This document shows, piece by piece, positions 12,101-24,449 of a stretch of 64,000 bases of DNA. Each line of letters begins with the position of its first letter. Within the stretch, counting starts at the first letter, position 1. The stretch lies in NCBI GenBank assembly GCA_029531795.1, contig JAPEIS010000002.1:2356001-2420000 (forward strand), in the 5' to 3' direction. Source of the DNA: Sclerotinia nivalis. Its lineage: Eukaryota; Ascomycota; Leotiomycetes; Helotiales; Sclerotiniaceae. The notes under the pieces are model-generated. The model made no database searches. It saw only the letters and a program-made list of their open reading frames with translations, and was not told the origin of the DNA. A program made the translations under genes and the position numbers.

Positions 12101-13260
12101 TGAAATTATTGATAAGATATTTTTTAACAATTAAAAGTTCTTTTGATAATATATTATAAATAGAGTTAATTTTGAATTAGGTATTTGATAGAATTTCGAT
12201 TTTATAATTATATATTGTATATTGAAGTAATTTATCAGATTTCTTTTTTGAAAAGATTTTGAGATATTCGTAATATATTTAAGAAACTTTTTAAAATAGT
12301 TTTTGAAGTTTTTTATTGTTGATATTCTTTATTTGATCTTTTAGTATTATATTGATTTTGTAGATGCTGATGAAAAAAATAGTATTATTATAATGACGAT
12401 TATATATTTTGAAAGTTTTAGCAAAGATTGTAATGATATTGATAACAGTTTGGGATAAATAGTTTGGTTGATAATATTCAAAGAATAATTTATTTAAAAA
12501 AACAGAATGATTAATTGGTTTAGTTTTTTCGAAAGATATGAAATCGTTTTTGGTATTATCGGAGGGGAATAAGAATTATTTTGTAGATAAGTTTTCTTTG
12601 AATTTCTTTTTCATTTGTTGAAAACTAGTATATAAATTTTATTTATATTTAATGATGAATCTAGTTAATGGAAGTGAAGATTCTATATGATCGATTTCAA
12701 AGAAGGTATTATGATATTGTATATCTTTTTTGATTTCAGGATTGAATAATGGTTTGGGGGTTGAAAGAGATTTTTTGGAGATAATAATATTCTTTGAGAA
12801 GTATAGGATTAATAATAAATCTTTTGGTTATATTAATTGATGATTGAATGATCAGAGTATTATATTATAAAATTTGAATTATAGGTTTCCGATAATAATA
12901 TTTTTTTTTATTTTAATTAATAGAAAAGGAGTTTGAAGGAAGGTTCTATTATTTAATTGAAATATTAAACGGATAGAATGGATAATAGTGGTGTTTTATC
13001 GGTTATTATATTCTTGAACAAAGATAGGGTTGTTCAAAGGAATGATAGGGATATTAGTATATCGAGAGAGTTGATATATAAAATGAGTATTAATAAGCAA
13101 ATAAGTAAGGGCTTTAATATCTATTAATATAGAAGACCGGATTTGGAAATTATAAGTTAAAAAATGATAGAGGAATAAAAAGTTATTGTTATTTATAAAA
13201 TTCTGTAGATCAATATGTTTGAAATCATATTGATAATTTTGGAAGGAGATTTTTCTAAAG
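9190..13260 (-). pseudogene. B1 pol remnant: protease, RT, RNase H, integrase, chromodomain
   Basis: The minus-strand pol is collinear with B3. A protease-like remnant lies near 13120-13080, where DIKALTYLFIN corresponds to the family D-T-G-A block. The reverse transcriptase includes 11810-11625 (FVTYQYYINNILF); the YLDD box at 11709-11720 has become YLNN, so both catalytic Asp codons are lost as G-to-A changes. Integrase lies around 10500-9950. The chromodomain is around 9620-9390, just before the GC-rich tail. It contains many stops and is certainly inactive. Confidence 0.75.
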
Positions 13261-13364
13261 ATTAGTTTTTTTTTAATTTATATAAATCGGAATCGGGAAT
13301 TTCTGAAATGATTCTTTTGTTTTCGGAGGTTGTATCAATCTTGTGGATATCAAAAGGGTATATA

Positions 13365-14027
13365 AGTCTAGTACTTTACTTTCGGGCCACCCCCTCTTTT
13401 GGGCCACCCATTTACACCAAAAATCACGATTTTGACCTATTAATAACTCTATCAATAATTAATATAATTAATTGAAATTTTAATTATAGATTCTTTATAT
13501 AATTATATATAGAATCGGGAATTTAGAAATATATTATACAATTTGAATCGTTAAAGATAAAATGTTGAAATTTCGATTTTCGATTTGTATATAAATTCTA
13601 TACAAATTTTTTTTTTTTTTTTGAAATTTTGAATAACTTTTCAATAAAAATAATTAAAAATAAATCATAAAATTTAAATGATTCTTTGATCTTTAAAGCT
13701 TTCAAAAATATATTATTTAATAGTATTATAATTTGTAATTATTGATTTATTTAGATTTATAAAATTCGTTAACAAATTGATTAAAAAGTTGTCACAAAAT
13801 CACATACAAATTAAAACTTCAAAATTTTAAATATTAATAACTTTTTATAAAAAATCGCGAAAATTCTAATATTTTCAATATTAATCAATAACTATATAAA
13901 GAATTTATAATTTAAATTTCAATTGATTATATTGATTTTTCGTGGAGTTATAAATTCGAAAAATCGTTAATTTTGGTGGTAACGGTGGCCCAAAAGAGGG
14001 GGTGGCCCGAAAGTAGAGTACTAGACT
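13365..14027. mobile_element. MITE-like element 1, 663 bp, TA target, long TIRs
   Basis: Terminal inverted repeats begin AGTCTAGTAC. They match over about 44 bp with one mismatch, including the GC-rich blocks TTTCGGGCCACCCCCTC and TTTTGGGCCACC, and continue imperfectly for about 20 bp. A TA duplication flanks it (13363-13364 and 14028-14029). The empty site is visible in B3 (about 28745-28760) and B0 (about 15900-15912). The interior is very AT-rich with no transposase, so it is non-autonomous. The TA target and AGT terminus suggest a Tc1/mariner or pogo/Fot1 relative, but this is inference. It interrupts the gag remnant of B1. Confidence 0.88.
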
Positions 14028-14029
14028 TA

Positions 14030-15380
14030 TAATCTTTAATCCAGTTAAAGGTTTTGTATTTAAAGTAAGAGAAGGATAAGACAAAGGAATAAAACTTGAA
14101 ACTCGGAATAAACCCAAAGGTAGTCGATTTTTCTCTTCCGATATACTCAGGCTTGATATTTTTATACAAGGGAATGGAGTTTTTAGTGTGGTTATCAGAC
14201 AAAAGGTTCTTTCGAACTTGATTTCTGATTATAATAGTATATTTCTGATTTACAATATATATTCTTGTATCTATATTTATTAGATGATTAATGTAACCCT
14301 AGAAATCGAAGTAAAGATCTATTGTGGTTATTATTGTAGTTTTCAGCGAAGAGAAGAGCTTCGAAGTGAACTCTCTTCAAAAAGAATCTTCTGATTAGTC
14401 AGCTTTTGCTGCGAGTTCCAAGAACTGTATATAGAATTGATAGAAAGTTATAATTTCCATTTGTAGAAATCGGAATTCGTTTATAATTAGTTTCTATCGA
14501 TTAAATGTAAGATAAATAGAGTCAAAATAATTCAAGACACTTTAATATATAATAAATTTTTTTCGGATCATTTTCGGTTTCAGATGCTGTTGTATATCAT
14601 CAATAGTTCATCGGAAGATAGTACAAATTTTCGTATTTTCGTTTAAATAATGATTTATGTTATTCAAGAGTTTTCCTTTTGTAAGGAGTCTTTATGATTC
14701 GAAAGAAAGATTGATTTCATCACTAAAGAGTTCAAGATCTTTTATTTTTGTATTAAGTCTTTTATAAAAAGATACTGTAAATATTGATCTTCTTTTAATA
14801 CTAAAACCCTTTTTGCTAGGGATAGCAATATTGGGATTCTTAGTTTATCAAGAATGTCTTTGGTATATTCTGGAACAAAAGATAGGTTGATTGTTATTTA
14901 TATCAAGGGATTCATCTTATACAGAAAACCTATGAATATAATAATGAATAATATAAACCACTCCACCAGGAAGCCGGCGAAAGGAATCGAACCTAAATAG
15001 TATTATATTTCATATCGGGTAATATATACGAAACTAATTAAGGCGAGGTGAATCTGATTCAATTGTTTCAATATAATCTGATTTTGAGCTTGGATTTCTT
15101 GGTTTCCTTTTTGTAGATTTTGATAAGTTATCGTTTCGGCTACAAAAGGAATTGGTTTTCTTCGAATTGACGAATACAAGGGCAGACTTATAGCTGCTAT
15201 TTCGTCGACTTTTGTATCAAATTCAGGATCTTCTTCTTGTTTTATTTGATCGATTTGGACTTGTAATTCTATTGTAGCGACCTTTTCAGTTATGAACTGA
15301 GAAATACAAGGTTTCCTTGATCGAGTAGATATAGTAGTGATATTAATGGAAATTCGGAAAGATTAGTCGGATAAGTATAA
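14030..15380 (-). pseudogene. B1 gag remnant
   Basis: This is the minus-strand Gag of B1, matching B3 and B0. The stretch at about 14205-14030 (NIKPEYIGREKSTTFGFIP, then FKYKTFNWIKDY) is well kept and then runs into the terminal repeat of MITE 1. Gag continues beyond the MITE (13364 to about 13270) with EIPDSDLY before pol. A 102-bp insertion splits the N-terminal part at 14923-15024. There are many stops and the start codon is unresolved. Confidence 0.6.
14923..15024. mobile_element. 102-bp insertion with TSD TATAC, unknown class
   Basis: Present in B1 gag and absent at the same place in B0 (about 7905) and B3 (about 27865). It is flanked by a perfect 5-bp duplication TATAC (14918-14922 and 15025-15029). 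The ends are AGAAAACC and GGGTAATA. On the minus strand it contains GGTTCGATTCC, a perfect match to the tRNA/RNA polymerase III B-box, followed by a GC-rich patch (GCCGGC) and TGGTGGAGTGG. It could be a tiny SINE-like or tRNA-derived insertion, a solo LTR of an unknown family, or an organellar fragment. Confidence 0.7.
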
Positions 15381-15432
15381 GAGTTTCGCTAATTCAGTGA
15401 TCTCGATAGATATAACTAATTAGATATTCTGA

Positions 15433-15488
15433 CCTTCTCAGAGGATATTCTATCCTTCTCAGAGGATATTCTGTCCTTCTCAGAAGGG
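15433..15488. repeat. 21-bp tandem repeat near the B1 5' LTR
   Basis: About 2.7 copies of a 21-bp unit built on CCTTCTCAGAGGATATTCT lie between the 5' LTR of B1 and its gag. B0 and B3 show only degenerate versions at the equivalent place. Confidence 0.75.
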
Positions 15489-15506
15489 CTAATGAGTTTG
15501 TTATAA

Positions 15507-15750
15507 TATAACGATGGTCTTAATTCAAAGTATAATAGAATGAATCAATTAATCTATATTAAAGAATAACAAACTGTTGTACAAAAGATAATAAAGTTGA
15601 GTCTTTTATAGTCCTCTTGAAGGGGACCAAAATCTGAGCGAATATAAGATGAAATAAATGCAAGACAATCCTAAAGCATTTTGGTCTTTTCGGAAGGGAT
15701 TAAAGAACAAAATAAAGAATAATCTAAGGTATTAATACAGGATCGTCACA
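15507..15750 (-). repeat. 5' LTR of B1 (244 bp)
   Basis: A direct-repeat partner of 8631-8874 of equal length. The inner edge reads TATAACGATGG on the plus strand (RIP-altered) and the outer edge is GATCGTCACA, followed by the target copy GAGGC. Confidence 0.92.
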
Positions 15751-15755
15751 GAGGC

Positions 15756-18700
15756 TTTATTTTTTTGTATGAAAATATCAAGTTTGAGTATATCTGAAGA
15801 GAAAAATCGATTATTTTTGAGTTTATTCCGAATTTCAAGTTTCATTTTCCTGTTTCATTCTTTTTTTGCTTTAAATACAAAGCCTTCAATTGGACTAAGG
15901 ATTATATATACCCCCCCGGTATCCACAAGATTGATACAATCTTCGAAGATAAAAAAACTATTTCAAAAATTCCCGATTCCGATTTATATAAATTGAAAAA
16001 AGATTAATTTTTGGGAAAATCTCCTTTTAAGGTTATCAATATAATCTCAAATATATTGATTTATAGAGTTTTATAGGTAGTGATAATTTTCTACTTCTTT
16101 ATTATCTTTTAGTTTATAATTTCCAAATCCAGTCTTCTGTATTAGTAAATATTGGAGTTTTTGTTTATTTGTTTATTAATATTCATTTTGTATATCAACT
16201 TTTTCGATATATTAGTGTCTCTATTACTTTTTTGAATAATTCTATTCCTGTTCAAGAATATGATAGTTAATAAAATGCTATTATCATTTATTTTATTTAT
16301 TTAACATTTTGATTAAATGGTAGAATCTTTTTTCAAGTCTTTTTTCTATTAATTGAGATAAGAAGGGATATTATTATTGAAGATTTAGAGTTCAAAGTTT
16401 ATAATATGATATTCCGGTCATTCAATTATCAATTAGTATAGTCAAAAGATTTATTATCAGTTTTATACTTTTCAAAAGATATTATCATTTTTAGAGAGTC
16501 TTTTTCAGCCTTTAAGCTATTATTCAATCCCGAAATCGAAGAAGATATATGATGTTGTGATGCCTTCTTTGAAATCGATTATATAGAACTTTTATTTTTA
16601 TTAATTAGATTTATTATTAAATATAAATGGGATTTATATATCAATTTTCAATAGATGGAAAAAGAATTCAAAGAAAGCTTGTTTATAGAATAATTCTTGT
16701 TTCTTTTTGATAGTATCAAAAACGATTTGGTATTTTCTAAAGAGATCAAATTGATTAATTGTTTCGTTTTTCTAAATAAATTATTCTTTGAATATTATCA
16801 ATCAAATTATTTATTTTAGATTGTTATCGATACTATTATAATCTTCACCAAAGTTTTCAAAATATATAATTGTTGTTATAATAATATTATTTTTTCTATT
16901 AGTATTTACGAAATCAATATAATATTGAAAGATCGAATAAAAAATACTAATAATAAGGAATTCTAGAAATTATTTCAAAAAGTTTTTGTAGTGTATTACA
17001 AATATTTCGAAATCTTTTTAAAAAAGGAATCTGATAAGTTATCCTAATATATAATATATAATTATAAAATCGAAATTCTATTAAATACTCAATTCAGGAT
17101 TAGTTCTATTTATAATATATCTTCGAAAAAAACTTTTAATTGTTAAAGAATATTTTATTGATAATTTAAAAAAGGGTTTTATCAAAATTAATTTCTTTCT
17201 ATTTGTAATATTAGTATTCTTTATTTTCAAATCAAATGATGGTTTATATTTTTGTATCAATTTTTGTCGATTTAATATTATTATCAAAAGAGACGAATAT
17301 CTTTTGTTATTAATCGATAAAATCCTAATATATATATTAAAATCTAAGATATTTATGAAATTAGATATTCGATAAGTATTTCATCGAATTCGTATATATT
17401 CCGATTCCAAAAATTTAATTACTTTTCGAATCTGATACAGAATTTATAAATATAAAGTTTTATCTTTTGAATTGATTAATAATTTTGTTATTTATCAGTA
17501 TTATATAAATGATATCCTTTTCGATTTTTTGAATATAATTTATACGATTTATTTAAACAATATCTTGATCTATTCTAAAAACGAAGCAAAATACGAAATA
17601 TATATATTACAAGTTCTGAATCGTTTTTGTAAAGCCGGATTATAAACCGATATCAATAAATATGAATTCAATATCAAAAGGATTAAATACCTTAATTTTA
17701 TTATCTTTATAAAAAAATAGAAATCGATTCAGAAAAGATTGAAATTGTAAAAAAATGGAAAGTTTCTACAAATATTAAAAAAGTACAATCTTTTTTAGGG
17801 TTTTGCAACTTTTATAAACACTTTATTCAAGATTTCAAACGAATTATCTATTTGTTCATTAATCTAATAAAAAAAGACTCTTTATATATATAAAACAACA
17901 ATTATATCATTACTTTCAATTATTTTAAGAATATAATACTTCAAATCTTTATTCTGAAATATTATCAATTATATCTATAAACCATAATCGAAATCAATAC
18001 TTCAAACGATATTATCAAAAAAATACTTTCTCAATTATATAATAATAATCAATAATACTCTATTATTTTCTTTATCAAAATAATATTCTCAATCGAAATA
18101 AATTATATAATATTCGATAAAGAGATACTTACTATTATTAAAATTTCAAAACTTGGAAAATAGAACTTATTGAATTTTCTTATTATATAAAAGTTATAAT
18201 AGATTATAAAATCTTAGAATATTTTATAACGAAGAAAACATTAAATCAACAGTAAACCAAATGGTCTGAAATCCTGATAAACTTCTGATTCGAGATATTA
18301 TATCGAATAAGAATAAATAATATCGCAATAGATACTTTGAGTCATTGTAATCAGGAAATGGAAGCCCAAAAGACGCTACACTTTGAGCAATGTACCCAAA
18401 CCCTACTTCCATCAGAAGTTCTTGACAAAAAGATATTGAATAAATTCAGTATAAAAAGAAGGGAGGTAGTTATGATCCTAACTATTAAAGCGGAAGAACT
18501 TGATTTTATAAATTATATTCTACAAACTAACTATATATATCTATTTGTATAATCAGAATACAATTTAACAATTAATTTGAAAAAAGAATATTCAATATAT
18601 AATGATTTATTATTTTATAAAGATCGATTAATTATACCCAATACAAATAACCTTCGTATTAGTTTTATAAAAGAAACCTATATCCAAATCTTCTTAGTTT

Positions 18701-20684
18701 ATCCTAATAAAATTAAGATAAAGTTGATTATAAAGAAACAATACTTTTGAAAAAGAATAACCGATTATATCGATTAATATATCGATAATTGTATCATTTG
18801 TTACAATTATTATATTTCAAAAAATCGAACATTTAGTTTCTTGTATTTTTTGTTTATTTTTATCAAGTTATAAACAGATGTATCAATAAACTTCAAATCA
18901 TTTCCAAAGGATAAATATAGATATAATAATGTTTTTGTAATTATCGATAAATTATCGAAATAATCAATATATATCCCTTATTATTATATTACAACTATCT
19001 AGGAAATGGTTTTAATATATCTGAATTATATTTATCGTTGAAAAGATGCTTCAGCTATTATTATATCTGATAGAGATCTATAATTTATATCCAGCTTTTA
19101 AAACGAATTTATACAAATCCTAAGTATCAAATTAAAGTTATCTACAATCTATTATTTTTAAACAGATAAACAGATCGAAATTATAAATCAATATCTGGAT
19201 TAACGTTTCCAATCCTATATCAATTATTATCAAGATAATTGATCGAAATTCTTATATATAATAGATTATATACAGTTTACTATACCTTACAAAAGTTTAG
19301 AAATATTTTCCTTCGAATTGCAAAACGGATATTCTTTAATCATTTCTTTTGATTGAAACAAACCCTCTTTCAATATTCTTTATATAACAATAAAAAAAAC
19401 TAAATTATATAAATATATAAAACTTTTTCAAATATATATATAAAATTTGAAAGATAACTAAAGATATACTTTTCAAAATATAATAAAAGAAAATAAAAGA
19501 TATCGATCGTTATCGAAGATTGATCGATTTTCAGATAAAAGATAAAATATACATTATTATTAGGAATTTCATTATAAAATAATCTAATTGCAAGTTCGAT
19601 TTATAAATAACAAAGCTATATTGTATTTTCGAAAAGATAGATTATTTGTATCGATTGAATCTTTTTGAAAATATAAATATATATAAAATCTTCTTCTTTG
19701 ATAAATTACAAAAGATTATAGGAAACTCTATTCCTGAATAATACAACGAATTTTCTTTTCCTATTGTAGTTATTATAAATATAGAATTCGAAATATAACA
19801 AATTCTAACTTCGAAGTTTTTCTATAAACAAATTCGATATAAAATAAAATAAATAAAATACAATAACGATTTTATATAGTATTATTATTTCGATGTTATA
19901 TATACTTTATATAAAATACAAGAATTTCATATTCAATATTCCAAAACTATAAAGCCCCTTAATCATTTTTTTGAATAAATAAAAGCTTGAAAGAATAATA
20001 ATAATGATTATAACGAATTTACAGATAACAAATTTATAAATAGAACAATTAAACAGAATTATTTATCTATTTTTCCTTCCTTCGAAAAAGAAATTACAAT
20101 CAACTTATAATTCCTTCGAAAAATCATTTGTTATTTTTGCTTTTTCTATAGTTTATTTATTTATTTCAATTTTTTATTTCGTCATTTTTTTCTTTTATTT
20201 TTATTTTATTCAATATACTATAATTGTATATTCAAAACAAATTCAACTCATTGAAAAATATTTATTTCATTATAAATTTCCTGGATAGTTTATTCAATTC
20301 ACTCTAAAAAACTATTGCGATTTCGTTTTTAAATAATTCTATCAATGATTATTCCTCTCCTTTTGCTTTTCCCCTTTTAAAACCTAATACATCAATAATT
20401 TCAAAGCAAAAGAAAAATACTATTCATTATTCTCCCTACGAAAAGAACTTCTAGATAATCGCCTCCCCAAATAGTAAACAAATCCATTTCTCCAGTATCA
20501 TCGATTTCATCGAAAATCATTTCGATATATCTATTACCGATGCGGTTCAAATAATCGATATAACCAAAATACATCCTGAAAAAAAGAAAGGCAAAAGTAA
20601 CAATAAAGAACAAACCTATTTCGCCAAAGGAAAAATTAAAAGGAAAACTTAAAAACAAATCAATTTTCTTTAAGGGAGGGGTAA
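15756..20684 (+). pseudogene. B0 gag end and pol remnant: protease, RT, RNase H, integrase, chromodomain
   Basis: This continues the B0 reading after B1. The end of Gag is at about 15769-15996 (FQKFPIPIYIN corresponds to the B3 EIPDSDLY region). RT is near 17000-17820; the catalytic box at 17550-17561 reads YLNN instead of YLDD. RNase H is near 18000-18230. Integrase is near 18600-19260 with a degraded D-D-E region (SDRDLQF near 19070, TDKQIEIINQYL near 19160). The chromodomain is near 19800. Stops are frequent. A purine tract, AAGGGAGGGGTAA (20672-20684), directly precedes the 3' LTR and is the expected plus-strand primer. Confidence 0.75.
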
Positions 20685-20690
20685 TATAAC

Positions 20691-20898
20691 TATTGGTATC
20701 GAAATGGTAAGGTTCAAAGTGTAAAGTACTTTAGTCTATTTGATAAAACTTGATTCTTAATTGTTATTATCTATATTGAAAGAACGAGCTCCTTAAATAC
20801 ATATTTGAAGGAGCTCATACAATCCCTTATGATTACATGATCTAATATGATCATATGATTTAACTACAATTCATGATTATATGATTATAATCCCGATA
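20691..20898 (-). repeat. 3' LTR of copia F (208 bp)
   Basis: It runs on the plus strand from TATTGGTATCG to AATCCCGATA. On the coding strand it starts TATCGGGATT, a RIP form of the copia terminus TGTCGGGATC still present in the other LTR. Confidence 0.93.
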
Positions 20899-20918
20899 TT
20901 GGCAACTTCTCTAAAAAG

Positions 20919-23900
20919 TTATATAATCCGAATTCCTTTAATTCCTCAATCCTCTCTTTTCATTTATTTCGTTTCTTTGATAATAATCTTGTTTGTATCG
21001 ATTAGCTCTTTTAATGCTTGATAGGATTTATCTTTAATTATAGTATCAGTAAGGTTCGATTCTCCATCGATCCATTTGATTTCAATGATTTCTCTTCGTT
21101 TGTAGGATTGTTGTAATGAAAGAATATCGATCATAAGTTTCTTCTTTGCAATAAAGTTTAGCTTAATGAGTAATTCAAATAATGAATTAGAATCGGTGTA
21201 TACAAAAAAAAGGATCTGTTTTTTTAATTGAATAATAATGTTAATAATACTTTTGATTACAGTCCTTATATCAAAGCCTAGAATTAATCTGTATAGTTCA
21301 GATGCTAAAATACTTTTTGTTATTCTTTTGTATTTAATAAAGGATCAATAAACAATATTGGTATTGTTATTTTTATCTATTAAACAAATCATATATCCAA
21401 TTTGAAATGATATATCTGTATTATTAGCAAAGGATGTATTTGTGAAAGCAATTACTCTTATACTATTTAAATCAAATGATACAAAAGTAAGTTTTCTTGA
21501 TAGATTTTCCATTTACCATTTAATAGTTTTGTTGAGCTTTTTGGTATCGTTTTGTTTCGGATTAATTATTTGGGCAATGATTGAAAGATAATAAGAAATT
21601 TCTGGTTGACAAATAGTAGTTATATATGCTCTTCGAGTATATTGAACGATATATTGATTTTTAAAGATAATATTCGTATAGATTTTGTTTTTCGTTTCTT
21701 TCAAATCTGAGTTTTCTGATATAATTAACTTTAGATTATTATATTGTTTTTTTTGATTAAGATAGAACTTGTCGTTTTTCAAAGAAATTATATTCTTATT
21801 GAATTTGAAAAATATATCTTCTAATAAATACTCTTATTCTTTTGTTATAAAATTCGCTTTTTCTAATTGTTCTTATTCTAATGTTGCAAATTCTTTATCG
21901 GTTATGATAAGTGTATTATCAATTTGTAATTCTACAATACCAAAGCTCTTTTTATTTGTATATAATAAACAAGGATCAAAGGTTGATTGTATCATTCCTA
22001 ACTTTTCTTGATGGTAACCATGATATATTCCAAATCAATGGTTTCCGGCTTCAGGGATGCTATATAATGGTTTGACAATATGCTATAGTATTCCTTTTAG
22101 TAGTTTGAGTTCTATTAGGGGTCGAGTATAGAATATCCTATTCAGGTTTGTAATTGATTATGTATATACTTGTATGATATCTTGTAAAAGAATATTAGTT
22201 TTTATACTCTTTTTCAATATTGTTGTAAATGCTATGATAATATGTTGTTTAGTTCTTTGAAGTATAAATGATTATATTAAAATATTGGTTTTTCCTTTAT
22301 TATGATATACTTGGATTATTAATCTTGACTTTGGAAATGCTTTTTCTGTATTTTTGTATTTTATTTCATCAATAAATCGTGATCTGAAGATTCTTGTTCT
22401 TTTGGGGATATCATTTTTTTTAATTTCCTTGAAAATTCTATTTTCTATAAATCTATTAAGCTCTTTTTAATGTAATTCGATATATCGGGAAAGTGGATCT
22501 CTATTTTCGATGAATATTTCATCAAATGGATTTAGAAACTTTTCTTTTTCTATTTCTTGAAGGAATGCTGTAATTTGGAATGGTGGTTTTTCGTTTGTTT
22601 TGGTTTTATCATTGGAATTAACCAAATTGATTATATTAATCATATTGATCAAATTGCTTCTTATCTTTTTTCGAAATCAGATTTTTGGTTGTTCTTCTGA
22701 TGGTAGTGTTTTAGATTGTAGTATTGATATTATTGAAGATGTAAATTGTAGGGGAGTTTTTATTATAATAGTATTGTTGTCATTATTGTTATCAATTTCT
22801 TTATTATTACTATTGTCGATTTCTTCATTATTGATTTCTTTTGATTCTTTTAGTTTTGGTTCAGTATAAAATAGTTATATAATAGTAAATCTGAATCTTG
22901 TTAATCTATTTGGAAATTGAATTGAATATATTTCTTTTTTCATAATTAATAATTTATAAGATCCAATTCATTCTCCAAATCGATTGCCTTCTTTACCTTC
23001 TCTCTATACTAAAATATCAGAATTGATAAATAATACATAAACTTTTGAAATAGAAAATCCGTTTCGTTATTTTAATACTTTCTATACTTAATATTCTATT
23101 CGAATTTTTCGTATTTCTTTTATAGCCTTCTGAATAGTATTAATACATTGAATAATGATTTCGATTGATAGATTGATTTTATTCATTCGAAAGTAGACAC
23201 CGAATATTAATAAAGTAGATATGATTTTATCAGATCTTGCTGTATCATTTACAACTTTGATAACCATTTGAAGCAATATTGTATTTATAAATTCTATATC
23301 TTTAAGCTTTGGATTTAATATAATATAAACTCTTCGGAATGGATGATAATAACATTCTACTATACCGACAGAATTGTATACTTCTACAGATACATTTTTC
23401 GTAATAATAACCATTGTATTTGTATATTATATGAATTATTTCGCTATAAAGTTCTTTCTTGTATCGTGAACAATATATTTGGGCAATCCAATATAAACAT
23501 CAATCCAACATTCTCTAATTTTATCCCATATATACTTCGCAAAGATATTTTCTAGTTATCGAACTACTTGATAACGGATTGCCTCGTCTACTATATAAAG
23601 AACAAATTTCCTATTGATATATATAATATCAACCATAATAGAATAATTGAATTCAATATCCTCAAATAATATAAATTTGAATCTTCCGGACGATTTTCTA
23701 TATTTTTGATAATATTCACAATATTTGATGAAATACTTAATAACATTATGATCTTCCTTATAACCTGCTCGTTATAGAATTCGATAAAATCTCTTTGCAG
23801 AAGAATAGCCGAATCGTCAATATAATTGATGAAGTTCGATATTAATCATATAGCATTTATTATATCGAATTGATTCCTGAATAAATGTATTAATATTGAT
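20919..23900 (-). pseudogene. Copia F pol: integrase, reverse transcriptase, RNase H
   Basis: Read on the minus strand in one frame. The zinc-binding part of integrase is near 23800-23700 (LHRRF...CEYYQKYRKSSGRF). Its catalytic core follows, with VDIIYINRKFVLYIVDEA, IVHDTRKNF and VEVYNSVGIVE, giving the three acidic residues (to about 23300). RT includes GNHWFGIYHGYHQEKLGMIQ, DPCLLYT and the catalytic block LQIDNTLI in place of LQTDDTL (second Asp changed to Asn). RNase H continues with FANNTDISFQIGY, ASELYRLILGFD, DSNSLF and IKWIDGESN. The frame ends with TAA at 20919-20921. A few stops interrupt it, mostly where W, Q or R is expected. This is a typical fungal Ty1/copia polyprotein. Confidence 0.9.
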
Positions 23901-24449
23901 CTTCCAGATTAGGAAAACATAATTAAATTGTCAAATAATTGGATAGTTTTATATTGGTATAACTAATTCATTAATAATATTATTATAAAAAATTTTAAAT
24001 CGATTTATATCTACTAAACTTAATAGAAATAGAATATCTACTTCAAAAATATAAAATTCTATTATTCCGAATAATAATATAATAAAAAATGATTTTATTG
24101 AAGTTACAATTCCTTTTCCAAATCTAACATTTGTTATTCCAGCTGTTTTTAAATCGTATTCGATATAGAATATCTTTTGTTATACTTGATATTAACCGAA
24201 TCCTACTATTGAAAATCTTGTAATCTTTATATCGATACATATACTATAAAACTTTTTACTAATATAGATTTATCCTTCATAGAATAATTCAATTTTAGCT
24301 TCTTTAATTATTATATAACAAAAGAATTAATTAATTAATTAATTGAATACTTTCTTTCTATTGATAGATTCTAAACTAGTAAAAAAACTATCATCGATTT
24401 TCTTGTTATTATTGAATTCTAGATCTGCGAAAAAGACTTCTATCTTCTT

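Larger units (their letters stand above)
8631..15750 (-). mobile_element. Ty3/gypsy chromovirus family B, copy B1 (complete, inserted in B0)
   Basis: A 7120-bp minus-strand element flanked by the perfect duplication GAGGC (8626-8630 and 15751-15755). Its LTRs are both 244 bp (3' LTR 8631-8874, 5' LTR 15507-15750). The order on the minus strand is gag, protease, reverse transcriptase, RNase H, integrase, chromodomain and a short GC-rich 3' open frame. It carries a 663-bp MITE and a 102-bp insertion. Compared with B0 it lacks roughly 130 bp just before the 3' LTR, including the purine tract seen in B0. Confidence 0.93.

Noticed and set aside
14955..15000. tRNA gene suggested by a perfect B-box
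   Set aside because: The A-box-like block is on the wrong side, stems do not form well and no full cloverleaf can be folded. Kept only as a motif within the 102-bp insertion.
20401..20658. Open minus-strand frame of 85 codons with membrane-like residues
   Set aside because: It is antisense to the RIP-mutated B0 3' region, whose homologue in B1 reads the other way.
20899..20912. TTGGCAACTTCTCT after the left F LTR as a tRNA primer binding site
   Set aside because: Coding is on the minus strand, so this side is the 3' end of the element and cannot hold the minus-strand primer site.
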